Shown here: in pieces, positions 26,084 to 36,020 of the stretch
Numbering within the stretch: the first letter of the stretch is position 1
How the letters are laid out: the number at the start of each line of letters is the position of its first letter
From: UMGS692 sp963653425
GTDB taxonomy: Bacteria; Bacillota; Clostridia; Christensenellales; CAG-314
Direction of reading: 5' to 3'
Length of the DNA: 64,000 bases
Assembly (NCBI GenBank): GCA_963653425.1
Contig: CAVJWC010000001.1
Span: forward strand, 62,001-126,000
The notes under the pieces: generated by a model
The model's database searches: none
What the model was told of the DNA's origin: nothing
What the model saw: the letters and a program-made list of their open reading frames with translations, nothing else
Position numbers and translations under genes: made by a program

Positions 26084-27031
26084 ATGAAAGTGACAAAAAC
26101 GCTCAGCCTTTTCGGCTCAAACCGATTATTACTGCTTAAAACGTCTCTTTCGAGATTCGCGGTAATCTTAATATTTCTGTCCGTTCCGATACTTCTTCTC
26201 AACTGCTCGGTAAGCCAGTTTGCGAAATTTATGGACGAGTCCGTGGACGCGCTTTCGCTTCTTACCGAAGAAATGTCGAGCGGTAAGGTCTATTCCGCGG
26301 AAGGATTTTCCGAAGTTTTAAGGAAATTCGTGTTTACGGTCTACGACCTGTTCGATTCGCTTTTCGTGAATTGTCCCGAATACCTTTCAAAACCCGTCGT
26401 TATTTACGTTGGAATAGCGATTTTCTATTTTCTTTTCAGACTGTTTGACGGGCTTTTCGATTTCTCGACGACGGTCGGACTGAAAGAATTTATGAAGTGC
26501 GGAAGACCTTCCCCCTATTTATGGGGAATTTACAAAAACTTCGGTAAATTCATAACTTACGAGCTTCTCTATATCCTCGTAACTACTATTGCCGATGCCG
26601 TTATATGTTTTGCCGTCATAGGAGCCTACGTTTCCTTTTTGGTAGAACTTAAACTTCTCGGCGTTATAATAACGGTCGTATTCGCTCTTTTATGCTTTGC
26701 GTTCAGAGGAGCCGTATTTGCTTTCTGGGCGGCGGAAAGAGTAGTAGAAGATGAAAGCGTTGGGAAGAGTCTTAAAAATTCGCTTAAACTGATAACGGAC
26801 AGATTTTTCCCCGTCTTCGTATCTACTTTTATAACTCTGCTTCTGTGTCTGACGACTGTAGTTTTATTAAGGCTTTTCGTCGGCAATCCGATAGTATCGT
26901 GGGTGCTTTCGCTGGCGTCTGTTCTTATATCGGGATACGAACTTCGTTGTATGGATCTCGTGCAGTACGCCGAAGCCAAAGGCAAGCCTTACTTTACGAA
27001 AAAACTTGATCTGGTGGTAAACAATGGCTGA
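26084..27031 (+). CDS. Hypothetical polytopic membrane protein B
   Basis: 315 residues with about six hydrophobic segments; the region FWAAERVVEDESVGKSLKNS links two of them. Its layout parallels the upstream protein: an N-terminal membrane helix, an extracytoplasmic helical region, then a tight cluster of membrane segments. It overlaps the flavoprotein downstream by 8 bp. Function unknown; paralogy with its neighbour is suspected from topology only. Confidence 0.75.
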   Translation: MKVTKTLSLFGSNRLLLLKTSLSRFAVILIFLSVPILLLNCSVSQFAKFMDESVDALSLLTEEMSSGKVYSAEGFSEVLRKFVFTVYDLFDSLFVNCPEYLSKPVVIYVGIAIFYFLFRLFDGLFDFSTTVGLKEFMKCGRPSPYLWGIYKNFGKFITYELLYILVTTIADAVICFAVIGAYVSFLVELKLLGVIITVVFALLCFAFRGAVFAFWAAERVVEDESVGKSLKNSLKLITDRFFPVFVSTFITLLLCLTTVVLLRLFVGNPIVSWVLSLASVLISGYELRCMDLVQYAEAKGKPYFTKKLDLVVNNG

Positions 27032-28175
27032 ATCTGTTCTGATAGTCGGCGGCGGAGCGTCAGGGCTTGCCGCGGCAATAACGGCGGCTAAAAAGGGCTG
27101 TCGTGTAACCGTTCTTGAGAAAAACGAACGGGTAGGCAAAAAAATTCTTGTAACGGGAAACGGACGCTGTAATTTCGGTAACCTTTCCGTTACGGAAGGT
27201 TCGTACAACAATTCGAAATTCGTTTCGGACGTCCTTCTTCGCGCGAAAGAGGGTGCGAACAAGCTTTTTGAAGAAATCGGACTTATGAGTTATTCCGATT
27301 CGGAAGGAAGACTTTATCCCCTTTCCGAAACGGCTTCGAGCGTGCTGGATTGTCTTCGTTTTGCCTGTGAAAAATACGGCGTCGTTTTTTTGACGGGTAA
27401 AACCGCCGACGCTGTGTATAAACGCGACGTAGGATATACCGTTTTAAGCGGAGACGAAAGCTTCTTTGCCGATAACGTAATAATCGCCGTTGGCGGAAAG
27501 GCTCAGACTCAGACCTATAATCTCGAAAGACTGGTAGAAAATCGGGTTATAGTGCCTTACGTGCCGTCGCTTACGCCCGTTAAGGTGGATCCCGCGCCCA
27601 AGGCTCTTTCGGGGCTTAGGGTAAAATGCGTCGTAAGTCTTTATAGGGACGGCAAAGTCGTGCGCAGAGAAAAAGGCGAGGTTCAGTTCAAGGACAACTC
27701 GCTCAGCGGAATAGTCGTTCTGAATATGTCCGCCTTTATCGCCCGTTCGAGAGAAGAACACGGTTTTGAAATTTCTCTCGACTTGTTTCCTGCCGTAAAA
27801 GCCGAAGATCTGCTTCCTTTACTTAAAGAAAGATACAATCAGTTCGGCGCTCAGCGTCTTATGACGGGTATGTTCCATAATCGTCTTTCGGACGAAATCA
27901 AAAGAAGGGCCATACTTCTCGATAAGAACGATTTGTCGGGACTTGCCACGGTTATAAAGGATTTCAGGTTCAGAGTGGAAGGGCTTGCGGGCTTTTCGGA
28001 AGCTCAGGTAATGTGTGGCGGAGTGGACGTCAGAGCATTGAGAACAAGTCTTGAATTCCGTAAAAACGAAGGACTTTACGCCTGCGGAGAAGCCGTGGAC
28101 ATAGACGGTCTTTGCGGCGGATTCAATCTGCATTGGGCTTTTTCCAGCGGAATAGTCGCGGGCGAATTGGAGTAA
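27024..28175 (+). CDS. HI0933/YhiN-family flavoprotein
   Basis: 383-residue FAD-dependent oxidoreductase. The N-terminal dinucleotide-binding motif VGGGASGLAAAITAA is followed by EKNERVGKKILVTGNGRCNF, the family signature. The C-terminal MCGGVDVRALRTSLEFR and CGEAVDIDGLCGGFNLHWAFSSG close the FAD site. The family includes BaiN, a bile-acid reductase candidate, but most members have unknown substrates, so no reaction is assigned. It is coupled to the membrane gene upstream and lies 3 bp before another FAD protein. Confidence 0.88.
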   Translation: MAESVLIVGGGASGLAAAITAAKKGCRVTVLEKNERVGKKILVTGNGRCNFGNLSVTEGSYNNSKFVSDVLLRAKEGANKLFEEIGLMSYSDSEGRLYPLSETASSVLDCLRFACEKYGVVFLTGKTADAVYKRDVGYTVLSGDESFFADNVIIAVGGKAQTQTYNLERLVENRVIVPYVPSLTPVKVDPAPKALSGLRVKCVVSLYRDGKVVRREKGEVQFKDNSLSGIVVLNMSAFIARSREEHGFEISLDLFPAVKAEDLLPLLKERYNQFGAQRLMTGMFHNRLSDEIKRRAILLDKNDLSGLATVIKDFRFRVEGLAGFSEAQVMCGGVDVRALRTSLEFRKNEGLYACGEAVDIDGLCGGFNLHWAFSSGIVAGELE

Positions 28176-28178
28176 ACG

Positions 28179-29765
28179 ATGGATTACAGAATAAACAATC
28201 TTTCCGTCGCTTTTGACGAGAAAGATTTTTCGGGTATGATTGCGGACAGGCTCGGAATAAAGAAATCGGAGGTAAAAGCCCCCTTTCTTATAAAGCGTTC
28301 GCTTGATTGCCGTCACGGAAACGTAAAACAGGTTTTGTCGCTGGGTTTTGCGAGCGACCTCGATTTATCGGATAAAAAGAACGTTTTTCACTACGAAAAA
28401 CCTATAAATTATCTTGACGGGATTCGTCCCCGCACTTGCAGCGGAAAGAAAATCATCGTTGCGGGAAGCGGGCCGGCGGGTCTCTTTTGTTGTATGGCTT
28501 TGGCTCTTTCGGGCGCGAAAGTCATTCTTGCCGAACGCGGAGAGGACGTTAAACAAAGGAAAAAAGCCGTCGAAGACTTCTGGAATGGCGGAGAACTCGA
28601 TCTTTCGTCCAACGTTCAGTTCGGTCTCGGCGGAGCGGGTACTTTTTCCGACGGAAAACTTACTACGGGCATTGCCGACGAAGGCTTGTTTACCGTTTTC
28701 GACACTTTCAGAAGAATGGGCGCAAATCCCGATATAATGGTTTCGTCCACGCCCCATATAGGAACGGACGTTCTCGAAAAAGTCGTGGCTGACTTCCGCG
28801 ACGAACTTATTAAAGCAGGCGCGGAAATCAGGTTCGGAACGACTTTAACCGACTTTGAAACAAAAGACGGAAAGATAACTTCGGCGATACTTAACGAAAG
28901 AGGAATTGTCAGACGGGAACCGTGCGACGCTCTTGTGCTTGCGGTAGGGCACAGCGCGCGGGATACATTCGAAATGCTTGTTAAAAACGGCGTTTTAATG
29001 GAAAGAAAAGCCTTTGCCGTGGGCGTCAGAATAGAACACGAACAGGCTCTTATAAATGCGTATAAGTACGGAAAGTTTACCCACAGAGATCTTGACGCGG
29101 CGGATTATAAGCTCGTGGAGCATCTGAGTAACGGAAGAACGGCGTATACCTTCTGTATGTGCCCGGGCGGTTTCGTAACGGCTGCCGCAAGCGAAAGAGG
29201 CGGACTTGTTACCAACGGAATGAGCAACCGCGACCGTGGCGGAGAGAACAGCAACAGCGCCCTTCTCGTAAACGTCAATCCCGAAGATTTCGGCGGAGAG
29301 GGCGTGCTTTCGGGCGTTGAATTCCAGCGCAGACTTGAAAGAAAAGCCTTTTCTCTTTTCGGTAATTACGTTGCGCCCGCGGAAAACACCTCGGACTTTT
29401 TATCGGGAAGAAAACGTTTCGGAGAGGGGTACGAGTTCAAAGTAAAGCCCACCTACCAGAGAGGCGTGAAACCTGCCGATTTAAGAGAGTGTCTTCCTTC
29501 GTTCGTACACGAGTCTATAAGGGAAGCTCTCAGAGCTTTCGGGAAAAGAATCAAAGGCTTCGACACGGAGGGAGTTATGACGGCGGTGGAAACCAGAAGC
29601 AGCAGTCCCGTGAGAATTCTCCGTAACGAAAAGGGCGTAGCCAACGTTTCGGGACTGTATCCTTGCGGAGAAGGAGCCGGTTATGCGGGCGGAATAGTCT
29701 CTGCTGCGACCGACGGACTGACCGTTGCGTGGAAAATCATCGCGCTTTATTCAAAAGAGGTATAA
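28179..29765 (+). CDS. Uncharacterised FAD-dependent dehydrogenase (COG2509 type)
   Basis: 528 residues. An N-terminal DUF-like ferredoxin-fold region (1-85) precedes the FAD-binding motif VAGSGPAGLFCCMALALSGAKVILAERG. The stretch FGLGGAGTFSDGKLTTG is diagnostic for this conserved family. C-terminal TRSSSPVRILRN and PCGEGAGYAGGIVSAATDGL complete the FAD domain. Its substrate is not known in any organism I can recall. Adjacent to the HI0933-type protein, so the two may work on related substrates. Confidence 0.88.
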   Translation: MDYRINNLSVAFDEKDFSGMIADRLGIKKSEVKAPFLIKRSLDCRHGNVKQVLSLGFASDLDLSDKKNVFHYEKPINYLDGIRPRTCSGKKIIVAGSGPAGLFCCMALALSGAKVILAERGEDVKQRKKAVEDFWNGGELDLSSNVQFGLGGAGTFSDGKLTTGIADEGLFTVFDTFRRMGANPDIMVSSTPHIGTDVLEKVVADFRDELIKAGAEIRFGTTLTDFETKDGKITSAILNERGIVRREPCDALVLAVGHSARDTFEMLVKNGVLMERKAFAVGVRIEHEQALINAYKYGKFTHRDLDAADYKLVEHLSNGRTAYTFCMCPGGFVTAAASERGGLVTNGMSNRDRGGENSNSALLVNVNPEDFGGEGVLSGVEFQRRLERKAFSLFGNYVAPAENTSDFLSGRKRFGEGYEFKVKPTYQRGVKPADLRECLPSFVHESIREALRAFGKRIKGFDTEGVMTAVETRSSSPVRILRNEKGVANVSGLYPCGEGAGYAGGIVSAATDGLTVAWKIIALYSKEV

Positions 29766-29901
29766 AAAGCGTAAAAAAATTACAAAATCATCTTAAAAAT
29801 CATTGTGTTTTCCAGAAAATAGTGATAAACTATAAGGTAGCGGTGGTGCGCGTAAATTCAGACGCACTGCCTGATACAGCAATTAAGAGGTGAAATTTTT
29901 T

Positions 29902-30942
29902 ATGGAAAAAATGGACGCGTTAGTCAAAAAATATCCGGCACCGGGTTTGGATCTTGAAAGAGTAGATATCCCCGTAGCAAAACCGGGCGAAGCTCTTTGC
30001 AAAATACATAAGACCGCTATCTGCGGAACGGACCTTCATATCTTCAACTGGGATCCGTGGAGTCAGCAGACTATAAAGACGCCTATGATCATAGGTCACG
30101 AATGGGTAGGCGAAATCGTTGAAATCAACGGTCAGAGCGAATACTTCAAAGTAGGCGATCAGGTAAGCGCAGAAGGTCACGTTACTTGCGGACACTGCCG
30201 TAACTGCAGAGCCGGCAGAAAACATCTTTGCCCCACGGCTCAGGGTATCGGCGTAAACAGACCGGGTATTTTTGCGGAATACGCAGCTATTCCTCTTACC
30301 AACCTTTGGCACTGTGATCCTTCCATTCCCGAAGAAATGTACGCTATTTTCGATCCGTTCGGAAACGCAACTCACACCGCGCTTTCTTTCGTTATGTCGG
30401 GTGAAGACGTTCTTATCACCGGCGCAGGTCCCATAGGTATTATGGCTGCCGCTATCTGCCGTCACGTAGGCGCAAGACGCGTAGTATTGACCGACGTTAC
30501 CGATTACAGACTCGAACTTGCAAAGGAAGTTTGCCCGACCATAAGAACAGTCAACACTCTCAAAGAGAAACTCGAAGACGTTATGAAAGAACAGGGTATC
30601 GTTGAAGGTTTCGACGTAGGTCTTGAAATGAGCGGTAGCGGTATAGCTCTCAATCAGATGATAGACGTTATGATCAACGGCGGTAAGATGGCTCTTCTCG
30701 GTATTCAGAAGCCCAACACCGTTATCGACTGGAACAAAGTCGTATTCAAAGGTCTTTTCATGAAGGGTATTTACGGCAGAGAAGTTTTCGAAACGTGGCA
30801 CAAGATGACTGCTATGCTTCAGAGCGGACTTGACATCAGCAAGGTTATAACTCACAGATTCGACCACAAAGATTACCTTAAAGGTTTCGAACTTATGAAT
30901 ACCGGTAAGAGCGGAAAGGTTATCCTTGACTGGACGAAATAA
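29902..30942 (+). CDS. tdh: L-threonine 3-dehydrogenase
   Basis: 346-residue zinc-dependent dehydrogenase oxidising threonine to 2-amino-3-ketobutyrate with NAD. Catalytic zinc ligands include Cys in CGTDLH and the GHEWVGEI segment; structural-zinc cysteines lie in CGHCRNCRAGRKHLC; NAD site GAGPIGIMAAA. I choose the ATG at 29902 rather than the GTG at 29890 because AAGAGG sits at the right distance. It forms an operon with kbl. Codon use shifts to GGT, ATC and CGT, suggesting high expression. Confidence 0.96.
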   Translation: MEKMDALVKKYPAPGLDLERVDIPVAKPGEALCKIHKTAICGTDLHIFNWDPWSQQTIKTPMIIGHEWVGEIVEINGQSEYFKVGDQVSAEGHVTCGHCRNCRAGRKHLCPTAQGIGVNRPGIFAEYAAIPLTNLWHCDPSIPEEMYAIFDPFGNATHTALSFVMSGEDVLITGAGPIGIMAAAICRHVGARRVVLTDVTDYRLELAKEVCPTIRTVNTLKEKLEDVMKEQGIVEGFDVGLEMSGSGIALNQMIDVMINGGKMALLGIQKPNTVIDWNKVVFKGLFMKGIYGREVFETWHKMTAMLQSGLDISKVITHRFDHKDYLKGFELMNTGKSGKVILDWTK

Positions 30943-30969
30943 GTAATATAATTTTCAGGAGATTTATAT

Positions 30970-32160
30970 ATGTATAAGACAGGTAAAGAAGTTTACACCA
31001 AGATCCTCGAAGGTATCAAAAACGACGGTCTCTGGAAAGAAGAACGTATTATAACCACGCCGCAGTCTAACGTTATCAACACAACCAAGGCTGATAACGT
31101 TATAAATTTCTGCGCAAACAACTATCTCGGTCTTGCCAACAACGCCGAAGTTATTGCCGCGGCAAAAGCAGGTTACGACAAGTACGGTTTCGGTATGGGC
31201 AGCGTTCGTTTCATCTGCGGTACTCAGACCATTCATAAGGAACTCGAAGCTAAAATAAGCTCCTTCCTCGGCACCGACGACACTATCCTTTATTCCAGCT
31301 GTTTCGACGCAAACGGCGGTCTTTTCGAGACCATCACCACAGCCGAAGACGCTATCATCTCCGACGAACTCAACCACGCAAGCATCATCGACGGCGTAAG
31401 ACTTGCCAAAGCTAAGAGATACAGATATAAGAACAGCAATATGGAAGACCTCGAAGCTCAGCTCAAAAAGGCTGACGAAGACGGTGCAAGACTTAAAGTT
31501 ATCGTTACCGACGGCGTTTTCAGCATGGACGGTATCATCGCTAACCTTAAAGGTATTTGCGACCTTGCCGATAAGTACGACGCTATGGTTGTCGTAGACG
31601 ACTCTCACGCAACCGGTTTTGTAGGCGAACACGGCAAAGGTACCGCTGAATATTGCGGAGTTATGGGCAGAGTAGACGTTATCACTTCTACCTTCGGTAA
31701 AGCTATGGGCGGCGCTTCCGGCGGATTCACCAGCGGCAGAAAGGAAATCATCGACATTCTCCGTCAGAGAAGCAGACCTTACCTTTTCTCCAACGCGCTT
31801 GCTCCTTCCATCTGCGCTGCAACCCTTAAAGTTCTCGAAATCGTTGAAAGAGACGACTCTCTGAGAAAGAAGGTTATGGAAAACGCTAAGTACTTCCGTA
31901 GCGAAATGGAAAAGAACGGTTTCGATCTTATCGGTAAAGACCACGCTATCGTTCCCGTAATGTTCTACGACAGCGTTCTTGCAGCTAAGGTTGCGGATTA
32001 TATGCTCAATAAGGGCATTTACGTAACGGGCTTCTTCTATCCCGTAGTTCCTAACGGCAAGGCAAGAATCAGAACGCAGATGTCTGCGGCTCACACCAAA
32101 GCCGACATCGATAAGTGCGTTCAGGCGTTTATCGACGCTAAGAAGGAAATCGGTTTCTAA
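30970..32160 (+). CDS. kbl: Glycine C-acetyltransferase (2-amino-3-ketobutyrate CoA ligase)
   Basis: 396-residue PLP enzyme of the alpha-oxoamine synthase family, splitting 2-amino-3-ketobutyrate with CoA into glycine and acetyl-CoA. NFCANNYLGLA opens the fold, VDDSHATGFVG marks the cofactor-binding Asp/His, and the Schiff-base lysine is in TSTFGKAMGGASGG. It completes the threonine breakdown pathway with tdh 27 bp upstream. Preceded by a CAGGAG site. Confidence 0.96.
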   Translation: MYKTGKEVYTKILEGIKNDGLWKEERIITTPQSNVINTTKADNVINFCANNYLGLANNAEVIAAAKAGYDKYGFGMGSVRFICGTQTIHKELEAKISSFLGTDDTILYSSCFDANGGLFETITTAEDAIISDELNHASIIDGVRLAKAKRYRYKNSNMEDLEAQLKKADEDGARLKVIVTDGVFSMDGIIANLKGICDLADKYDAMVVVDDSHATGFVGEHGKGTAEYCGVMGRVDVITSTFGKAMGGASGGFTSGRKEIIDILRQRSRPYLFSNALAPSICAATLKVLEIVERDDSLRKKVMENAKYFRSEMEKNGFDLIGKDHAIVPVMFYDSVLAAKVADYMLNKGIYVTGFFYPVVPNGKARIRTQMSAAHTKADIDKCVQAFIDAKKEIGF

Positions 32161-32183
32161 GAAAACAATAAATACCTGATTCA

Positions 32184-32216
32184 AAGGGGACGAACGTTTT
32201 TCATTCGTCCCTTTTG
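32184..32216 (+). terminator. Terminator after tdh-kbl
   Basis: A stem of about 11 bp (AAAGGGGACGAA with TTCGTCCCTTT, one bulge) is followed by a short T-run. It overlaps the upstream edge of the MFS gene leader. Confidence 0.75.
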
Positions 32217-32228
32217 TCGAGAGGGGAT

Positions 32229-33560
32229 ATGAAATTAAGAGTAAAAAATACCGTGCTCATAGGCTTTTCGTTTTTATCGATTATGCTCCTTTGGGCAGGA
32301 TACAACTGGTTCGTTCCGTTGTTTCTGGACGCAAGACTGGAAAAACTCTTTAACGAATGGCTGGGTAACGAAAGCCTGACCAAGTTTTGCGTAGGTGCGG
32401 TAATGGGACTTGACAACCTTCTCGCGTTGTTTATGATTCCCGTCGTATCGAAACTGTCGGACAGAACTGACACTAAATACGGCAAGCGTATGCCTTTCGT
32501 GTTTATAGGTTTGCCCGTTGCGGCAATCGCGTTTGCAGTGCTTCCCTTCGTTGCTTCGGGTTCGCTTATCGTTCTCGTCCTCGTGTTACTGTTTATCATG
32601 GTAGCCATGAACTTCTATCGTTCGCCCGCCGTCGCGCTTATGCCCGACATAACCCCCAAACCTTTACGCGAAAGGGGAAACGCGATAATCAACATTATGG
32701 GCGGAATAGGCACGGGACTCGGTTATGCAATCGTATTCGTTTGCAGCGATAAAATTCTCAACACGTCTTATTTCGTTCCGATAGAAATCATCTCGGCTAT
32801 AATGTTCGTCTGTCTTGCCGTTCTTGCTCTGACCGTCAGAGAAAACGAATTCAAACGTCAGATGTTCGAAGACGTAAAATCTTATTGCGAAAGAACGGGC
32901 GAAAACGTCAGCGATTTTATAGGAGAAGAGGACGAAGAGAGCAAAACCGCTTCCGAGAAGACTTCTTCGAGTAAAGCCGACAGAAAGAATATGTTCGTTA
33001 TGCTCGCGGCTATTTTGTTTTTCTATATGTCTACCAACGCCGTCGAGTCTTTTATGTCCACGTACAGCAATCACTTTTTCGGAAGCAGTACGCTCGGATT
33101 GGTGCTTTTCGCCGCGCTTGCGGTAGGTAACTTTATTTTTATGCTGCCGTCTACGGTACTTGCGGAAAAAATCGGAAGAAGGAACGCTATGCTTATAGGC
33201 AGTGCGATTATGACGCTTTCCGCGGCAAGTCTGATTTTCGTAAGGCAGTTCAGCTGGTTCCTTATGATTCCGTTTTTCCTGTTCGGAATAGGAATGGCTG
33301 TTATGGTAACAAATATGTATCCAGCGATAGTAAGCTTTTGCAGTAAGGGCGATTACGCAAGGTTTACGGGCTACTATTATTCTTCGACCATGCTCGCCCA
33401 ATCGATAACTCCGGCTCTTGCCGGATTCTTTATGGCTCCTTATTTCGGAGGCGGCACAGGAAACTTAATGCCGTATTCCACGGTATTTGCCTTTCTTTGC
33501 TTTATAGCTCTTTTATTCGTAAGCAAAGACGGCGATGAAAAAAACAGAGGTAGAAAATGA
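32229..33560 (+). CDS. MFS/GPH-type transporter
   Basis: 443-residue permease with about 12 membrane helices. The N-terminal motif SDRTDTKYGKRMPFVFIGLP between helices 2 and 3 is typical of the glycoside-pentoside-hexuronide and related MFS carriers. A long acidic/serine-rich cytoplasmic loop (near residues 220-255) divides the halves. I use the ATG at 32229, which has GAGAGGGG upstream, instead of an earlier TTG inside the terminator. It overlaps pepT by 4 bp. Substrate, sugar or otherwise, not predictable. Confidence 0.85.
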   Translation: MKLRVKNTVLIGFSFLSIMLLWAGYNWFVPLFLDARLEKLFNEWLGNESLTKFCVGAVMGLDNLLALFMIPVVSKLSDRTDTKYGKRMPFVFIGLPVAAIAFAVLPFVASGSLIVLVLVLLFIMVAMNFYRSPAVALMPDITPKPLRERGNAIINIMGGIGTGLGYAIVFVCSDKILNTSYFVPIEIISAIMFVCLAVLALTVRENEFKRQMFEDVKSYCERTGENVSDFIGEEDEESKTASEKTSSSKADRKNMFVMLAAILFFYMSTNAVESFMSTYSNHFFGSSTLGLVLFAALAVGNFIFMLPSTVLAEKIGRRNAMLIGSAIMTLSAASLIFVRQFSWFLMIPFFLFGIGMAVMVTNMYPAIVSFCSKGDYARFTGYYYSSTMLAQSITPALAGFFMAPYFGGGTGNLMPYSTVFAFLCFIALLFVSKDGDEKNRGRK

Positions 33561-34771
33561 AAACTTTAGACAGATTTTTGAAATACGTTTCCGTAGATAC
33601 GGAATCCGATCCCGACGCGGAGTGCTTCCCGAGTACCGCAAAACAGAAAAACCTTCTTGAACTGCTTAAAAACGAACTTATCGAAATGGGCGTTTCCAAT
33701 GCGAGAATGGACGAAAACGGATACGTTTACGCAAGCATTCCCGCTAACTGCGAAGGTCGTCCCGCAATAGGTTTTCTTTCGCACGTAGATACGTCCAGCG
33801 CCGTAAGCGGAGCAAACGTCAAACCCGCTATCATAAAATACGAAGGCGGAGATATAGTTCTTAACAAAGAGAAAAATATCGTTATGAAGGCTGAAACTTA
33901 CGCTTCTCTTGCAGAAAACGCAGGCAAAGAACTCGTAGTTACCGACGGAACGACTCTTTTGGGCGCAGACGACAAAGCAGGCGTTGCCGAAATTATGTCG
34001 ATGGCGGAATTCTTTATTGAAAATCCCGACGTAAAACACGGCGAAATTCTTATATCTTTCACTCCCGACGAAGAAATCGGAAGAGGCGTGGAATTCTTCA
34101 ATATGGACGAATTCAAAGCTGATTTTGCTTATACCGTCGACGGCGGAGCTTTGGGCGAAATCGAATACGAGAATTTCAACGCAGCCGCTATGACCCTCAC
34201 GGCTCACGGCGTAAGCATTCACCCCGGAAGCGCGAAGAATATGATGATAAATGCGGTAGAAGTTCTTATGGACTTCCATTCGCTTCTGCCCGCGGAAATG
34301 CGTCCGCAGTACACAGAAAATTACGAAGGTTTCTATCATCTCGATAAGATTTCCGGTTCCGTTCAGGAAGCCAAGTCCGACTATATAATCCGCGACCACG
34401 ACAAAGCCAAGTTCGAAGCAAAGAAGAATTACGCGCTTAAAGCGGCTGAACTTATCAACGCAAAATACGGCGAAGGAACGCTCGATATTAAGATCAAGGA
34501 TTCTTACTACAATATGAGAGAGTTCGTCGAAAAGCATATGGAACTCGTTCATAACGCGGAAAAAGCCATGGAAAACGTAGGCGTAACGCCCGTAGTCGTT
34601 CCCATAAGAGGCGGAACGGACGGCGCTCAGCTGACTTACAGAGGACTCGTTTGCCCCAATTTATGTACGGGCGGATACAATTTCCACGGAATATACGAAT
34701 ATATCCCCGTAGCTTCCCTCGATAAAATAGTAAACATTCTTATCGAAATCGTTAAGATTTTTGCCGAATAA
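33557..34771 (+). CDS. pepT: Peptidase T (tripeptidase)
   Basis: 404-residue M20 zinc metallopeptidase releasing N-terminal residues from tripeptides. Metal ligands: His in FLSHVDTS, Asp in GADDKAGVAEI, the catalytic Glu pair in TPDEEIGRGV, Asp in YTVDGG and His in GGYNFHGIYEY. Length is typical. The start overlaps the transporter stop, so oligopeptide use and transport may be coupled; the MFS substrate is unknown. Confidence 0.95.
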   Translation: MKTLDRFLKYVSVDTESDPDAECFPSTAKQKNLLELLKNELIEMGVSNARMDENGYVYASIPANCEGRPAIGFLSHVDTSSAVSGANVKPAIIKYEGGDIVLNKEKNIVMKAETYASLAENAGKELVVTDGTTLLGADDKAGVAEIMSMAEFFIENPDVKHGEILISFTPDEEIGRGVEFFNMDEFKADFAYTVDGGALGEIEYENFNAAAMTLTAHGVSIHPGSAKNMMINAVEVLMDFHSLLPAEMRPQYTENYEGFYHLDKISGSVQEAKSDYIIRDHDKAKFEAKKNYALKAAELINAKYGEGTLDIKIKDSYYNMREFVEKHMELVHNAEKAMENVGVTPVVVPIRGGTDGAQLTYRGLVCPNLCTGGYNFHGIYEYIPVASLDKIVNILIEIVKIFAE

Positions 34772-34786
34772 ATTTCAGGTAAATCC

Positions 34787-34814
34787 GAGGATGCCTTTTA
34801 CGGCATCCTCTTTT
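34787..34814 (+). terminator. Intrinsic terminator after pepT
   Basis: The 9-bp perfect stem GAGGATGCC/GGCATCCTC is followed by TTTT. Confidence 0.9.
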
Positions 34815-34861
34815 CGGTATAGAGTTAAAACATAATCCCCCAAGAGAGGAGACAGCCCGTT

Positions 34862-35845
34862 ATGGACAAAAAGTTAAAAAACAGAGGCAAAATCATAAAG
34901 ACGATAAATCCATTTTACACAAAGAAGAAGTTTTCTTTCTGCAATAAGATTATGGATGCGTTTGCCGTAGGAAGAAAATTATGCGGAGGCGTGAATTATC
35001 GTCAGGAATTTATAAGGCGCGAAGACGGAACTTTACTCAGAATGTGTATTTATTCGCCCGAAAAGCAAACCGACGACGCTGTAGGTCTTTTATGGCTTCA
35101 CGGCGGAGGTTACGCGATAGGCGTTCCCGAGCAGGATATTCCCTTTATCAAAAACTTCGTCAGAAACTTTAATTGCGTGGTGGTTGCGCCCGATTACATC
35201 CGTTCGGTAGAAGAACCTTTCCCTGCCGCAATTCTCGACTGTTACGACGCGCTCGTATGGCTTGCTTCAAACGCAAAGGACTTGGGAGTAAATCCAGAGA
35301 AAATCTTCGTCGGCGGAGAATCTGCGGGCGGAGGACTTACAGCCGCGCTTTCTCTTTACGCAAGAGATATGGGCGAGGTTAATATTGCCTTTCAGATGCC
35401 TCTTTATCCTATGCTTGACGACCGCGAAACGCCTTCTTCGAGAAATAACGATATGCCCGTGTGGGATACAGAATCCAACAGGCTTGCCTGGAAACTCTAT
35501 CTCGGCGAAGATACGGAGAACGTTTCTCAGTACGCCGCGCCCGCAAGAGCAACCGATTACAGTCGGCTTCCGCCTACGCTGACCTACGTCGGAACGCTCG
35601 AACCTTTCCGCGACGAAACGGTTACTTACGTCGAAAATCTCAGAAAAGCGGGAGTGGACGTGTTGTTTGAAATCTTCGACGAATGCTACCACGGATTCGA
35701 TATAGTCGCGCCGGGAAGCGAACCCGGGAAAAAAGCGAGAGAATTCTTACTTTCGGGCTTTTCTTTCGCTACCGAACACTATTCTGCTTCTCAACCCGAA
35801 AAATCCAAGCCTGCTAAACCTCTTTTATCGAGGAAGAAGATTTAG
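34862..35845 (+). CDS. Alpha/beta-hydrolase, HSL-family esterase
   Basis: 327-residue carboxylesterase of the hormone-sensitive-lipase family. Oxyanion-hole motif WLHGGGYAIG near residue 80, nucleophile elbow GGESAGGG, probable acid in PFRDET and catalytic His in CYHGFD form the triad. A C-terminal positively charged tail (PEKSKPAKPLLSRKK) is unusual. No signal peptide, so cytoplasmic. The natural ester is unknown. Confidence 0.9.
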   Translation: MDKKLKNRGKIIKTINPFYTKKKFSFCNKIMDAFAVGRKLCGGVNYRQEFIRREDGTLLRMCIYSPEKQTDDAVGLLWLHGGGYAIGVPEQDIPFIKNFVRNFNCVVVAPDYIRSVEEPFPAAILDCYDALVWLASNAKDLGVNPEKIFVGGESAGGGLTAALSLYARDMGEVNIAFQMPLYPMLDDRETPSSRNNDMPVWDTESNRLAWKLYLGEDTENVSQYAAPARATDYSRLPPTLTYVGTLEPFRDETVTYVENLRKAGVDVLFEIFDECYHGFDIVAPGSEPGKKAREFLLSGFSFATEHYSASQPEKSKPAKPLLSRKKI

Positions 35846-36020
35846 AAGTTCAATTTATATAGCGAGTAGTAAAACAAGAGCGCTTTAAGCATAAATTTAT
35901 AAACCGAAAACGAGAAAATTCGTCGCGCGGAAAACGTCCGCACGGCGTTTTTTATTGCTTGCGGTATAAAAACGGCGATAACGGCAATGCTTTTTCCGAG
36001 AACTGTTTAAGGAGAAGAAA

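Noticed and set aside
30964..32184. 406-residue minus-strand frame opposite kbl
   Set aside because: Shadow of kbl; translated sequence shows no motifs.
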